Positions 1 through 7,377 of a stretch of DNA of 37,142 nt are shown in pieces. Positions within the stretch are counted from its first letter, which is position 1. Each line of letters starts with the position of its first letter. Both the position numbers and the translations under genes were made by a program. The notes below the pieces were generated by a model that had not been told where the DNA came from, made no database searches, and worked only from the letters and a program-made list of their open reading frames with translations. Source of the stretch: an uncultured Bacteroidales bacterium (GTDB lineage Bacteria; Bacteroidota; Bacteroidia; Bacteroidales; Bacteroidaceae); the NCBI GenBank assembly GCA_902802265.1, contig CADCLN010000031.1, forward strand, positions 1 to 37,142. Direction: 5' to 3'.

Positions 1-50
1 TCCTGCAATACCTTTACAGTTATTTAACATAATCCTGTTTTGCACCCGAA

Positions 51-82
51 TGTTGCAATGCTGCAATGTTGCAATGTTGCAG
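51..82. repeat. Tandem array of octamer TGTTGCAA (4 units)
   Basis: Four consecutive 8-bp units, of which the second (TGCTGCAA) and the last carry single substitutions. The array is preceded by CCCGAA, the same flank found before the array at 3422, so the two look like copies of one dispersed element. No coding function is seen. Confidence 0.9.
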
Positions 83-250
83 CGGAATTTGCGAAAAAAA
101 GCGCTTAACATTTGCCGAATTGTCGCACTACTGGTAAAGAATTACCATACTGCATGTAAAGAATACAATATAGTATGATATATATGTGACTAAACACACT
201 CGTGTGTAAGAAGTATTTTTATTATATACATAGGGCAAAGAAAAAACTGC

Positions 251-355
251 TTGCAACATTGCAACATTGCAACATTGCAACAATTTGTCTGTAAAAAACG
301 TTTTGTTTTCATGCGCAGTTCAATGTTGCAATGTTGCAATGTTGCAATGTTGCAA
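251..355. repeat. Inverted pair of TGTTGCAA arrays (32-bp perfect arms)
   Basis: Positions 251-282 hold four perfect TTGCAACA units. Positions 324-355 hold four perfect TGTTGCAA units, the exact reverse complement. The 32-bp arms are separated by 41 bp and could form a long hairpin. The outer flanks are also related (AAAAAACTGC on the left, GCGTTTTTTT on the right), so the inverted symmetry extends beyond the octamers. Confidence 0.9.
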
Positions 356-772
356 GCGTTTTTTTGGGGTCAAATTTAGTAGGGAAACGAGGCTGCTTTT
401 CGGGAAGTGACCTCATTTTTTGTTCTATGCTTACCGAAGATGAGCATAGCCTTGACTGTTTCAATGAGGACGATGCTGGTTTCCCTAACAATCATGATTT
501 TCTTCTTGAAAACCTGCTGCTTAACAATCTTAACGTGGATAACAAAGGCAATTTTCCGATTTTTGGCATTTGGAATCTGCGCAGATTGAAATGATGGAGT
601 CCTAACAAGACTCGTCAGCACAGTATGAACTTATGTTGTTTTGCGAATAACTAAAGTGAATACCAACAGAAATGTGAATCCATTATGTGGCATTTTGCGG
701 TAATTTCAAAGAAAATGTAGGACTATCCATAACTTTCTTTTAATAACAGTCGTTACTTTCATAAATTTTTGA
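356..772. other. Intergenic stretch without a supportable gene
   Basis: Short open frames of 60-87 codons overlap each other on both strands between about 331 and 621. None has a recognisable motif, a promoter of the TAnnTTTG type or a clear start. It may be the remains of a decayed gene. I do not call a gene here. Confidence 0.6.
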
Positions 773-780
773 TACCTTTG
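773..780 (+). promoter_or_regulatory. Bacteroidota -7 promoter element
   Basis: TACCTTTG matches the Bacteroidota TAnnTTTG element and lies 27 bp upstream of the ATG at 808. No TTTG is seen at the expected -33 position, so the promoter is only partly matched. Confidence 0.55.
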
Positions 781-807
781 CACCATATTATTATAAATTG
801 CAATATT

Positions 808-888
808 ATGGCTAATCTCAATCGAATTAAACTCGTTTTGGTTGAAAAGGCAAAACTGGCAAATGGCTTGCAGACGAACTTGGTGTGA
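808..888 (+). pseudogene. Frameshifted N-terminus of a small HTH (Cro/C1-like) regulator
   Basis: An ATG well placed behind the -7 element opens a 26-codon frame starting MANLNRIKLVLVEKAK and then stops. With one extra A in the run at 852-855, the frame would continue TGKWLADELGVTK, the start of a Bacteroidota Cro/C1-type helix-turn-helix protein as I recall that family. It would then run directly into the next frame at 885. The rest of the HTH (recognition helix, typically TVSKW) is missing. This looks like a double lesion: a 1-bp deletion in an A-run, plus a deletion that joined the HTH start to another gene. Confidence 0.6.
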
Positions 889-1355
889 CAAAAGATATAC
901 AAAACGTCATCGATTGTTTTAAGACGGTAGAAAATGACATTGATTCTTTTACAAAGGATCTTGTCTCAAATGATGTGTTAGCTGCCGTTCGTCCACATAT
1001 TGAAAGGCATGGATACAAAGTGGAAAGGGGTAAGAGTAACGAGGAGAAAATTGACGTACCTGTTTTGTTCGGTCAGGATAACCAGATTGACAAATCGTTC
1101 TATGCAGATGCTTTAAGCCCTGATGGTAAAATTGTGATAGAAGTTGAAGCGGGGCAAGCGACAGAAAATCATCGCTTCTTGAAAGACATATTTGAAGCAT
1201 GTATGATGTTTGACGTAGAATATCTCGTGCTTGCTGTAAGGAATATTTACAGAAAGCATGATGATTTTCAACGCGTATTCACATTTCTCGAAACATTATA
1301 CATTTCAAATCGTTTACAATTACCCCTAAAAGGAATACTACTTATCGGATACTAA
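885..1355 (+). CDS. PD-(D/E)XK nuclease-like protein, possibly N-terminally fused or truncated
   Basis: A 156-residue protein if it starts at the GTG at 885, which overlaps the stop of the broken HTH frame. Around residues 73-91 it reads YADALSPDGK followed by IVIEVEAGQA. An acidic residue (D75 or D80) before E86-x-E88-A-G-Q resembles the active site of restriction-endonuclease-fold proteins. After it comes a helix-rich stretch with FEACMMFDVEYLVLAVRN and a C-terminal LPLKGILLIGY. I recall this layout from uncharacterised restriction-endonuclease-like proteins, but the nuclease assignment is inference. The frame is open upstream to 846 without an ATG, so a GTG start or the fused HTH is the only way in. 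The next gene overlaps its stop (TAATG), indicating a coupled three-gene unit ending in a RAYT. Confidence 0.6.
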   Translation: MTKDIQNVIDCFKTVENDIDSFTKDLVSNDVLAAVRPHIERHGYKVERGKSNEEKIDVPVLFGQDNQIDKSFYADALSPDGKIVIEVEAGQATENHRFLKDIFEACMMFDVEYLVLAVRNIYRKHDDFQRVFTFLETLYISNRLQLPLKGILLIGY

Positions 1356-1540
1356 TGGGTAAATACTTTGTTACAACAGAATTCCTTTATAGGTCAACTA
1401 CTGAAATTATGGCAGATTCGGCAGAGCAAGCAAAAGAGATTTGGGAGGCTATGTCCATAGAAAAAGTTGTCGGCAAGAAAAATGTAGACATTAGAGAGTT
1501 AGAAGAGGGTATTGTAATAGCAATAGATAAAGAGGCATGA
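1355..1540 (+). CDS. Small hypothetical protein between nuclease-like gene and RAYT
   Basis: A 61-residue acidic protein beginning MGKYFVTTEFLYRSTTEI. It has a beta-strand start, then a helix with ADSAEQAKEIWEAM. Its ATG overlaps the preceding stop by one base, and its own stop overlaps the next start (ATGA), so it is probably translated by coupling. The strand-helix-strand pattern recalls small DpnD/PcfM-like proteins of mobile elements, but I cannot name the family with confidence. Confidence 0.65.
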   Translation: MGKYFVTTEFLYRSTTEIMADSAEQAKEIWEAMSIEKVVGKKNVDIRELEEGIVIAIDKEA

Positions 1541-2517
1541 CTCGGGAAGAAGCCATAGCTGCAGGCATGGAGGTGCACGAGATACAGCACTCGATGAAGA
1601 GGCGCACCCCATGGCATGACTATAGCCGCAAGGGAACATATATGCTGACCCTTGTGGTGAGAGAACGCATGGTGTTATTGGGCACGTTGAGGGGATGTCT
1701 AGATGGCCATGTGATGCCTTATGTGGAACTCTCTGCCCTCGGAAATGCGATTGTTAAGGAAGAGCAGAAGAAGATAAATCTATTTTACCCTCTGGTGGAG
1801 GTGTGGAAACTGTGCATTATGCCAGACCACTTGCACATGATTGTGAGGATCAAAGAGAACATGGGGGAGAATGAGCATCTAGGGAAAGTAGTGGCTGGAT
1901 TCAAATCGGGATGCAACAATGTATATTGGAAATTGTTTAATTTGAACAAACCACCCAGGCAAGGCTTGTTTGAGAAAGGCTATTGCGACAAGATTCTCAT
2001 GCACGAAGGACAGTTGGACAATTGGAAACACTATCTTGATGATAATCCTCGCCGATTGATGATGAAACGTCAGAACCCGGAACTGTTCTCCGTACTAACA
2101 GGGATGGAGGTGGCAGGTGAGCAATGTCAGGTAGTAGGTAATAGATTCCTGCTGGACATTCCCGACAAAGTTGCTGTCATTGTTCACAGGCGCTATACGG
2201 ACGAAGAAAATGCCCGGATGAGAGAGGAATGGCTGGCATGTGGCGAACGCGGTGGGGTGCTTGTCAGTGCAGCCGTCTCGCCAAAGGAAAAGGATGTGCT
2301 GCGGGAAGCGATGAACCGAGGATACAACATCATCCTGCTTAGGGAGAATGGCTTCCCGAAACTGTACAAGCCCTCAGGTGAGGCTTTTGATGCTTGTGCC
2401 AAGGGGGTGCTGTTGCAGATAAGCCCTTGGGATTTTCATTACGAGAGACGGGTGATTACGAGAGAGCAATGCTTCCACCTAAATGCAATGGCGGAAAGGA
2501 TTGTTGATAACGGATAG
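1537..2517 (+). CDS. REP-associated tyrosine transposase (RAYT, Y1/IS200-like) with extra C-terminal domain
   Basis: A 326-residue protein. The first 190 or so residues match the Y1 transposase fold. They include the metal-binding H98-L99-H100 in PDHLHMI and the candidate catalytic Y166 in NWKHYLDDNPRR, the Y..(D)NPRR signature of RAYTs. Roughly residues 200-326 form a second domain. It includes GGVLVSAAVSPKEKDVL, ILLRENGFPKLYKPSG and ITREQC, which looks like a Rossmann-type SLOG/DprA-like fold and which I associate with Bacteroidota RAYTs. RAYTs are single-copy relatives of IS200 transposases that mobilise REP hairpins in trans and do not usually move themselves. Two 7-bp-stem hairpins lie directly downstream. 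The start overlaps the previous stop by ATGA. Confidence 0.85.
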   Translation: MTREEAIAAGMEVHEIQHSMKRRTPWHDYSRKGTYMLTLVVRERMVLLGTLRGCLDGHVMPYVELSALGNAIVKEEQKKINLFYPLVEVWKLCIMPDHLHMIVRIKENMGENEHLGKVVAGFKSGCNNVYWKLFNLNKPPRQGLFEKGYCDKILMHEGQLDNWKHYLDDNPRRLMMKRQNPELFSVLTGMEVAGEQCQVVGNRFLLDIPDKVAVIVHRRYTDEENARMREEWLACGERGGVLVSAAVSPKEKDVLREAMNRGYNIILLRENGFPKLYKPSGEAFDACAKGVLLQISPWDFHYERRVITREQCFHLNAMAERIVDNG

Positions 2518-2532
2518 AAATGACACGCTTTT

Positions 2533-2596
2533 CAAGCGGCTAAACCGCTTGGGACAGTAGTGGAAGTGTTACAGTCCACGTCAGTTTTGCTGACGT
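2533..2596. repeat. Two REP-like hairpins behind the RAYT gene
   Basis: The first hairpin has the perfect 7-bp stem CAAGCGG/CCGCTTG (2533-2539 and 2545-2551) with loop CTAAA. The second has ACGTCAG/CTGACGT (2578-2584 and 2590-2596) with loop TTTTG. Both have 7-bp stems and 5-nt loops, and they begin 15 bp after the RAYT stop. That is the arrangement expected of REP/BIME substrates. No T-tract follows, so they are not simple terminators. Further copies in the genome would confirm this. Confidence 0.6.
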
Positions 2597-2664
2597 CATA
2601 TTCAAACTTCGGCGATGCCAAGTACATGACTGCGATTGTATAGAAGAAGGCTTTTGCCGACCAA

Positions 2665-3180
2665 ATGAATATCTCAAAAGAAGAGAAAAATCAGGTTCAG
2701 CAATCTATCAAACAAGTTCCTATTATCAAAATTGCAGAAAAATATCCAAGACACATTGTCAACAATACCAATCTTGTATTTGTCAAAGATATAACAGGGC
2801 TTGAATTGGATAAACGAGTGCTTATCAGTCTTGTAAAGCCAGACAATATTGAACACTACGTTGATCATTCTGCAAAGATATATTATACAGGCAAGAAGTT
2901 CCCTACAACTGTAGCTCTAAATAAGTTGTATTACTTTATGCCGTATATAAAAGGCTTGGGAGTGCGCGACTTGTATCTCATAAAGATTGCAAGAGTCGGT
3001 ACTAAGCAAGAGGTTCATCCTGAATGTGAAGATAATGACTTCAGACTCGTATTTGAAATTCAGTATGTAAAACAGTTGTTTGAGGGGTACCGCCCCATAC
3101 ACCTAAACATTTGGAGAACATTTACTGACACAACCATGGACTCATTGTTAAAAATGAACGAGATAGAGGAAGTTATATAA
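2665..3180 (+). CDS. Hypothetical protein
   Basis: A 171-residue soluble protein without a signal peptide or membrane segment. It opens with a Lys/Gln-rich helix (NISKEEKNQVQQSIKQ). It continues with a beta-rich middle (VFVKDITGLELDKRVLISLVKP) and a C-terminal half containing YLIKIARVGTKQEVHPECEDNDFRLVFEI and LNIWRTFTDTTMDSLL. I do not recognise the family. Given the nuclease-like gene and RAYT upstream it could be a remnant of a restriction-modification or other mobile module, but this is only context. It ends about 240 bp before the (TGTTGCAA)4 array and is convergent with the GH51 gene. Confidence 0.6.
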   Translation: MNISKEEKNQVQQSIKQVPIIKIAEKYPRHIVNNTNLVFVKDITGLELDKRVLISLVKPDNIEHYVDHSAKIYYTGKKFPTTVALNKLYYFMPYIKGLGVRDLYLIKIARVGTKQEVHPECEDNDFRLVFEIQYVKQLFEGYRPIHLNIWRTFTDTTMDSLLKMNEIEEVI

Positions 3181-3421
3181 TCTTTGAATGGTAGAATAAA
3201 AGAACAATGCAAAAAGATTATGAACAATGATGAATTAGACAATTGACAACTAAACGAAGAAACCCACTGATTTTCAGCATCAATGCCGATTGTCAGTGGG
3301 TTAATTGTTCCTAAAATGATACTCACAAAACATTTTGGGAACATTAGATGAGTAAAACCAGTTGAGCCTTTTGCCAACCATTATGGATGGTTAAATATCA
3401 CGTCGATATTACCCCCCCGAA
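3181..3421. other. Intergenic region with a 10-bp hairpin
   Basis: No gene is seen. A perfect 10-bp inverted repeat, AACCCACTGA (3261-3270) with TCAGTGGGTT (3293-3302), encloses a 22-nt loop. It lacks a strong T-run, so it is at best a weak terminator for the converging transcripts. Confidence 0.6.
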
Positions 3422-3453
3422 TGTTGCAATGTTGCAATGTTGCAATGTTGCAA
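3422..3453. repeat. Tandem array of TGTTGCAA (4 perfect units)
   Basis: Four perfect units, preceded by CCCGAA as at 45-50 and followed by GCAGTTTTT. The array plus its right flank is the reverse complement of 242-282, so the island carrying the nuclease-like, RAYT and hypothetical genes lies between inverted copies. Confidence 0.9.
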
Positions 3454-3490
3454 GCAGTTTTTCGGGACGGATGGGCTGGGCTTTTTCCCC

Positions 3491-5980
3491 TCACTTCTTC
3501 CCTTTCTTCTGGATGCGTAGAACACCGACGGAGTAGCAGGGGAGGGTGAGGGAGAACGACTTGTCGATGTTGACAGAGGTGGTTTCGTTGGTGTCCCACT
3601 GGCGTTTGTTGTTGGGCTTTTCTGCGCAGCTGAGCAGGGTGAACTGGGCGGCAGGGTTGTAGGCTGCGAGGTCGAAGTCTGTGCCCAAGTTTATGGTGAC
3701 TTTGTTCTCTTTGGCTACAATGCTGACCAGTTTGATGATGATGTCACCCGTCTTTGAGTCGATGACGACGGAGTTTTTGACACGTTGGTCGAGGTCGAGC
3801 GGTGTGTAGAGGTCGTCATAGCCGTTGTATTTGGCTTGCAGATTAGAAAAAACATACTCGTCACCCGCATTCTGACCGAAAGCGCGGTGAACAAAGTAGT
3901 TGCAAGAGGGTTTCAGCTCGGTGTTGTTAAAGTAAATCAGGTCGGGATTCCAGTTGGTATGTCCCTCCTTTGCCAACAGCGGAGCATAACTTGACATCAC
4001 GACCACGTCGGCATTGCGTTCCACGTTGGTGAGGTAGAGTGCTTCCACGAGAGCGTTGGTGATGTAGTTGCCTTTCGATGCCCATTCACCGAGATAGACT
4101 TTGGTGCCAGTTCGACTGTAGTTGTCGTAGAAATCCTGATGGTGGAAGTACCAGCCAGGCGAGTTGTAGTAGTGTTCATCCACAATCTCGATGTTGTTTT
4201 CCTTGGCACACTTCCAGCCGTATTCGTAGTCGCTGCCTTCCCAGAAAGGACCCACGGTGCCCACGATGGTGATTTCGGGATGCACTTTCTTGATGCCTTC
4301 GATGAGGAAGAGGTAACGCTTCAGGAAGGTGTCGCTGATGAGGTCTTCGTTGCCAATGCCCAGATACTTCATGTTGAAGGGCTTGGGGTGTCCTGCTTCG
4401 GCACGCAGTTTTGCCAAAGGACTGGTCTTGGCATCACCGTTAGCCCATTCGATGAGGTCAAGAAGTTCTTGTAAGTAGCTCTCCATGGTGAGCGGCTTTC
4501 CATTGTATAAATAAGGTGAGGGGTTGCCGTTCAAATCTTTTTCAAACGGAATGCCTCCTTGCTGACCGTTGCCGCCCTTCCATGAGTTTTGGCAAGGCAC
4601 ACCTGCTGCCAATACGGGCAGAGGTTCAGCACCGATGTCTTCGCAGTATTGGAAGTATTCGTAGAATCCCAGTCCGCGTGTCTGGTGGTAGTTCCAGATG
4701 TTCATGTCGGGCTGACGTTCCCACAGCGGACCGACTGTGGCCTGCCAGTGGTAGATGTTGTCGATGCCTTGTCCGTGAGTGGCACAACCGCCAGGGAAAC
4801 GCACAAAGCGAGGATGCAAGTCGGCAATGAGTTGTGCAAGGTCCTTGCGCAGTCCGTTCTTGCGCCCCTTGAATGTGTCCTGTGGAAAGAGGCTGATGAA
4901 GTCGATGTCAACGGTTCCTTTTTCCAATGGCTCTATGACGAGCACGGCATTTGTTGCATCGGCATTTGGGGTGAACACCGTTTTGAGTTGCTTCCAGCTC
5001 TTTTGCCTGGTTGAGAATGTAGCAGAAGCCAGAGTTTTGCCATCTGCCACAAGGCTCAGTTTTATCTTGCCTATACCACGCAGGAAGAAACTGAAGTCGT
5101 ACTTGGCTTTGGCTTTCAACGGAATGCCATCGAAACCTTCGTTGATAAGCTGGGCACCAAGCGTAGAAGTGTTCAGCGTCGTGTAGTGCTTGTTATTCGA
5201 GTGGATAGGGTCAGCCGTGTTGATGGTCCATTCTGTGCCGTTGCCTTCCAGTTTCCATGCTGTTTGTGCATTCCAACCTTTGTGGTCGTCAGCGGTGTAT
5301 TCAAAGTCGCGGTTCTGAACGAGTTCGGCATACAGTCCACCGTCGGCAGCATAGCTGATGTCCTCAAAGAAGATGCCGTAGAGGTTCGGCGAAATGGCTT
5401 TACGGTCGGCAAAGTCGATGTCAATGGTCGTGGCAAAGTCTTTGGCGAGTTTTGAGATGTAGTCGCTGCTGATGATGTTCTCCTTTTCGTTTTGGGCATT
5501 CAGTCTGGCTAGCTTGGCACGTTGGAGCAGCATTTCGAGGTCGCGGTAAGGAATGCGCAACACGTTGTTTTTGCTGACAATGGCGAGTTTAGCCTTCTCT
5601 TTCTCAAAGTCGGCAGCAGAGAGTGTGGGGTAGTCCTGTGGCTTCCAAAGGTAGAGGTTTTCCGATTCGGTCACAGCCACTTGCGGATGGTTGGGGTTGG
5701 GAATGAACTCGGCATAGTATTTCTTTCCGTCGTAGCGGAGCACGACGTTGTGCAGTTTCTTTTCACTGCCCCAGGGTCCATAGTCGCTGCTGAAAATGGT
5801 GTAGGGAACGTGTGTCCAGTGCTTCTGGTCGATGGAGTAGTCCAGTTGCACGGGGGATGTCCCTGCACGGTAGGCGGGACGGATATAGACGGAGTCGGGG
5901 GTGTTGGCGGTGGCGGTGATAAAATGAAGAATGAAGAATGAAGAATAAAGAATCTTCTGGAAATGAGGGATATGGTACAT
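3491..5980 (-). CDS. Secreted alpha-L-arabinofuranosidase, GH51 family
   Basis: An 829-residue enzyme that removes terminal arabinofuranose from arabinan, arabinoxylan or pectin side chains. Residues 1-26 form a signal peptide with a hydrophobic core, cut near TATA|NT. Residues about 30-110 form an extra N-terminal module (RPAYRAGTSPVQLDYSID) seen in Bacteroidota GH51 proteins. The GH51 core starts near residue 190 (ISPNLYGIFFEDISYAADGG) and runs through a galactose-binding-like insertion to a (beta/alpha)8 barrel. The acid/base is E545 in GIGNED and the nucleophile E632 in YLGEWASKGN. A C-terminal beta domain ends in YSVGVLRIQKKGKK. No other polysaccharide-utilisation genes adjoin it. The signal-peptide DNA contains the GAATGAA repeat found between genes nearby. 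Confidence 0.96.
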   Translation of the reverse strand: MYHIPHFQKILYSSFFILHFITATANTPDSVYIRPAYRAGTSPVQLDYSIDQKHWTHVPYTIFSSDYGPWGSEKKLHNVVLRYDGKKYYAEFIPNPNHPQVAVTESENLYLWKPQDYPTLSAADFEKEKAKLAIVSKNNVLRIPYRDLEMLLQRAKLARLNAQNEKENIISSDYISKLAKDFATTIDIDFADRKAISPNLYGIFFEDISYAADGGLYAELVQNRDFEYTADDHKGWNAQTAWKLEGNGTEWTINTADPIHSNNKHYTTLNTSTLGAQLINEGFDGIPLKAKAKYDFSFFLRGIGKIKLSLVADGKTLASATFSTRQKSWKQLKTVFTPNADATNAVLVIEPLEKGTVDIDFISLFPQDTFKGRKNGLRKDLAQLIADLHPRFVRFPGGCATHGQGIDNIYHWQATVGPLWERQPDMNIWNYHQTRGLGFYEYFQYCEDIGAEPLPVLAAGVPCQNSWKGGNGQQGGIPFEKDLNGNPSPYLYNGKPLTMESYLQELLDLIEWANGDAKTSPLAKLRAEAGHPKPFNMKYLGIGNEDLISDTFLKRYLFLIEGIKKVHPEITIVGTVGPFWEGSDYEYGWKCAKENNIEIVDEHYYNSPGWYFHHQDFYDNYSRTGTKVYLGEWASKGNYITNALVEALYLTNVERNADVVVMSSYAPLLAKEGHTNWNPDLIYFNNTELKPSCNYFVHRAFGQNAGDEYVFSNLQAKYNGYDDLYTPLDLDQRVKNSVVIDSKTGDIIIKLVSIVAKENKVTINLGTDFDLAAYNPAAQFTLLSCAEKPNNKRQWDTNETTSVNIDKSFSLTLPCYSVGVLRIQKKGKK

Positions 5981-6028
5981 AGTATGAATGAGGAATTTTT
6001 AGTTAGTCTGCTTCGCAGAGAAATTTTT

Positions 6029-6064
6029 CAAATCTTTCAAATCTTTCAAATCTTTCAAATCTTT
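6029..6064. repeat. Tandem repeat CAAATCTTT (4 units)
   Basis: Four perfect 9-bp units lie in the intergenic region between the lipoprotein gene and the GH51 gene. An inverted relative (GATTTGAAAGATTTG) follows at about 6090-6105. No gene is seen between 5981 and 6156. Confidence 0.9.
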
Positions 6065-6156
6065 TGCTCTTATATTTTTTGATTTGTACGATTTGAAAGA
6101 TTTGGCTTCGCCGAGCTAAAGGTTCTGCCCGTTAGGGCACTCTTTGTAAGTGGAAC

Positions 6157-6582
6157 TTATTCCGTTACGTTCAGGGTGCAACTGACGCTGCCCATTGGGG
6201 CGGTGTCGAGATAGGCCCTGTCTCCGGCGTAGGCGGCTATCATCTTTGCTGAAACCGTCAGCGTGAAGATACCTGCTGTGTCGGGGGATTGGAACTTTTC
6301 GCTGAATGAACCTACTGGCGCATATCGGTTGGTCTCTCCTGCGGCAAGAACCTTGCCGTTCTGTCCGGTGACGGAAAACCTGTAGGTGCCACCGATGTTT
6401 TCGCCATGGTCTTTGAACGACACGGTGTAGGTGACTGCCTCCTTCTTCCCGTAAGCGGTTTTGTCGGTGACGACCTTGTCAAACGTGGGAGCCGCGGAGG
6501 ATTTCTTGTCTTCCTTGCAGTTTGTCAGCATGATACTGACCGTCAGCAGGGACGTAATGGTTAGAATGTTCGTTTTTTTCAT
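6157..6582 (-). CDS. Small outer-surface lipoprotein, unknown function
   Basis: A 141-residue protein if started at the ATG at 6582 (MKKTNILTITSLL). An in-frame ATG at 6615 would put charged residues before the signal peptide and is less likely. The signal-peptidase II lipobox ends SIMLTNC, and the +2 to +6 residues KEDKK are acidic/charged, resembling Bacteroidota surface lipoprotein export signals. The mature part is beta-rich (AVTYTVSFKDHGENIGGTYRFSVTGQNGK, GIFTLTVSAKM) and may be an Ig-like fold. Nothing identifies a ligand. It is divergent from riboflavin synthase across a shared promoter module. Confidence 0.8.
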   Translation of the reverse strand: MKKTNILTITSLLTVSIMLTNCKEDKKSSAAPTFDKVVTDKTAYGKKEAVTYTVSFKDHGENIGGTYRFSVTGQNGKVLAAGETNRYAPVGSFSEKFQSPDTAGIFTLTVSAKMIAAYAGDRAYLDTAPMGSVSCTLNVTE

Positions 6583-6604
6583 CTTTCTTTTCTTAGTTTT
6601 GTGT

Positions 6605-6722
6605 TTTGTGGGCAAAGGTAGGAAAAAATGAAGAATGATGAATGAAGAATGAAGAATATTTTTATAAAAAATAGTAAAATGGTAAATGGTAAATGGTAAA
6701 TTATCCTTATCTTTGCGCCCAA
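6605..6722. promoter_or_regulatory. Bidirectional promoter module, copy 1 (with TAAATGG array)
   Basis: Leftward, TACCTTTG (complement of 6613-6620) is the -7 element for the lipoprotein gene. Rightward, TATCTTTG (6708-6715) serves riboflavin synthase. Between them lie GAATGAA repeats (6626-6655), an AT-rich block with ATATTTTTATAAAAAAT, and TAAATGG repeats (6673-6700). The same order of elements recurs at 30308-30428 between aroB and rfbC. No clear -33 TTTG is visible for either side. Confidence 0.7.
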
Positions 6723-6761
6723 ATTAGCAAAAATAAATCTGTAAGAATTGTAAATAAAGCC

Positions 6762-7361
6762 ATGTTTAGCGGAATAGTAGAAGAATTTGCAACGGTTGTT
6801 GCCATAGAGAAAGAACAGGAGAATGTGCATTTTACCTTGACGTGCTCCTTTGTGGATGAACTGAAGATAGACCAGAGCGTGGCACACAATGGTGTCTGCC
6901 TGACGGTGGTGAAAATCTTTGACGGGAAGTATGTGGTCACCGCCATGAAGGAAACTCTGATCAAGTCCAACCTCGGCGACCTGAAGGTGGGCGACAAGGT
7001 GAATGTGGAGCGCAGCATGCTGATGAACGGCAGGCTCGACGGACACATTGTGCAGGGACATGTGGACCAAACGGCTGTCTGCACCGAGAAGGTGGACCAG
7101 CAGGGGTCTTATACCTTCACGTTCCAGTACGTTTTCGACCGCGAAATGGCACGCAAGGGCTACCTTACGGTGGACAAGGGCAGCGTGACGGTCAACGGCG
7201 TCAGTCTCACGGTGTGCAACAGTCGGGACGATTCCTTCCAAGTGAATATCATTCCCTACACCTACGACAACACGAATTTTCACCAGATAGAGGTGGGTAG
7301 CCGTGTGAACCTGGAATTTGACATTATCGGAAAATATATAGCAAGATTACAAACCATTTAA
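6762..7361 (+). CDS. ribE: Riboflavin synthase alpha subunit
   Basis: A 199-residue protein of standard family length. It dismutates two 6,7-dimethyl-8-ribityllumazines to riboflavin and the pyrimidinedione precursor. It starts MFSGIVEE, the invariant N-terminus, so the ATG at 6762 is preferred over an in-frame one at 6693 that lies upstream of the promoter element. Two tandem lumazine-binding barrels are visible, each with its motif: NGVCLTV near residue 45 and VNGVSLTV near residue 145. The protein ends in a helix (EFDIIGKYIARL). It is probably expressed from TATCTTTG at 6708. The PL11 gene starts only 16 bp after its stop. Confidence 0.97.
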   Translation: MFSGIVEEFATVVAIEKEQENVHFTLTCSFVDELKIDQSVAHNGVCLTVVKIFDGKYVVTAMKETLIKSNLGDLKVGDKVNVERSMLMNGRLDGHIVQGHVDQTAVCTEKVDQQGSYTFTFQYVFDREMARKGYLTVDKGSVTVNGVSLTVCNSRDDSFQVNIIPYTYDNTNFHQIEVGSRVNLEFDIIGKYIARLQTI

Positions 7362-7377
7362 CCCCAACTATTTCGTT

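Noticed and set aside
51-355. CRISPR array
   Set aside because: The units are contiguous octamers without spacers, and no cas genes are present.
331-621. Overlapping short open frames on both strands
   Set aside because: No frame has recognisable motifs, a supported start or clearly coding codon use. Several include the tandem octamers translated as QHCNIATL.
6579-7283. Leftward 234-codon frame over riboflavin synthase
   Set aside because: It is an antisense shadow. Its FFILHSSFFIF end is only translated GAATGAA repeat.
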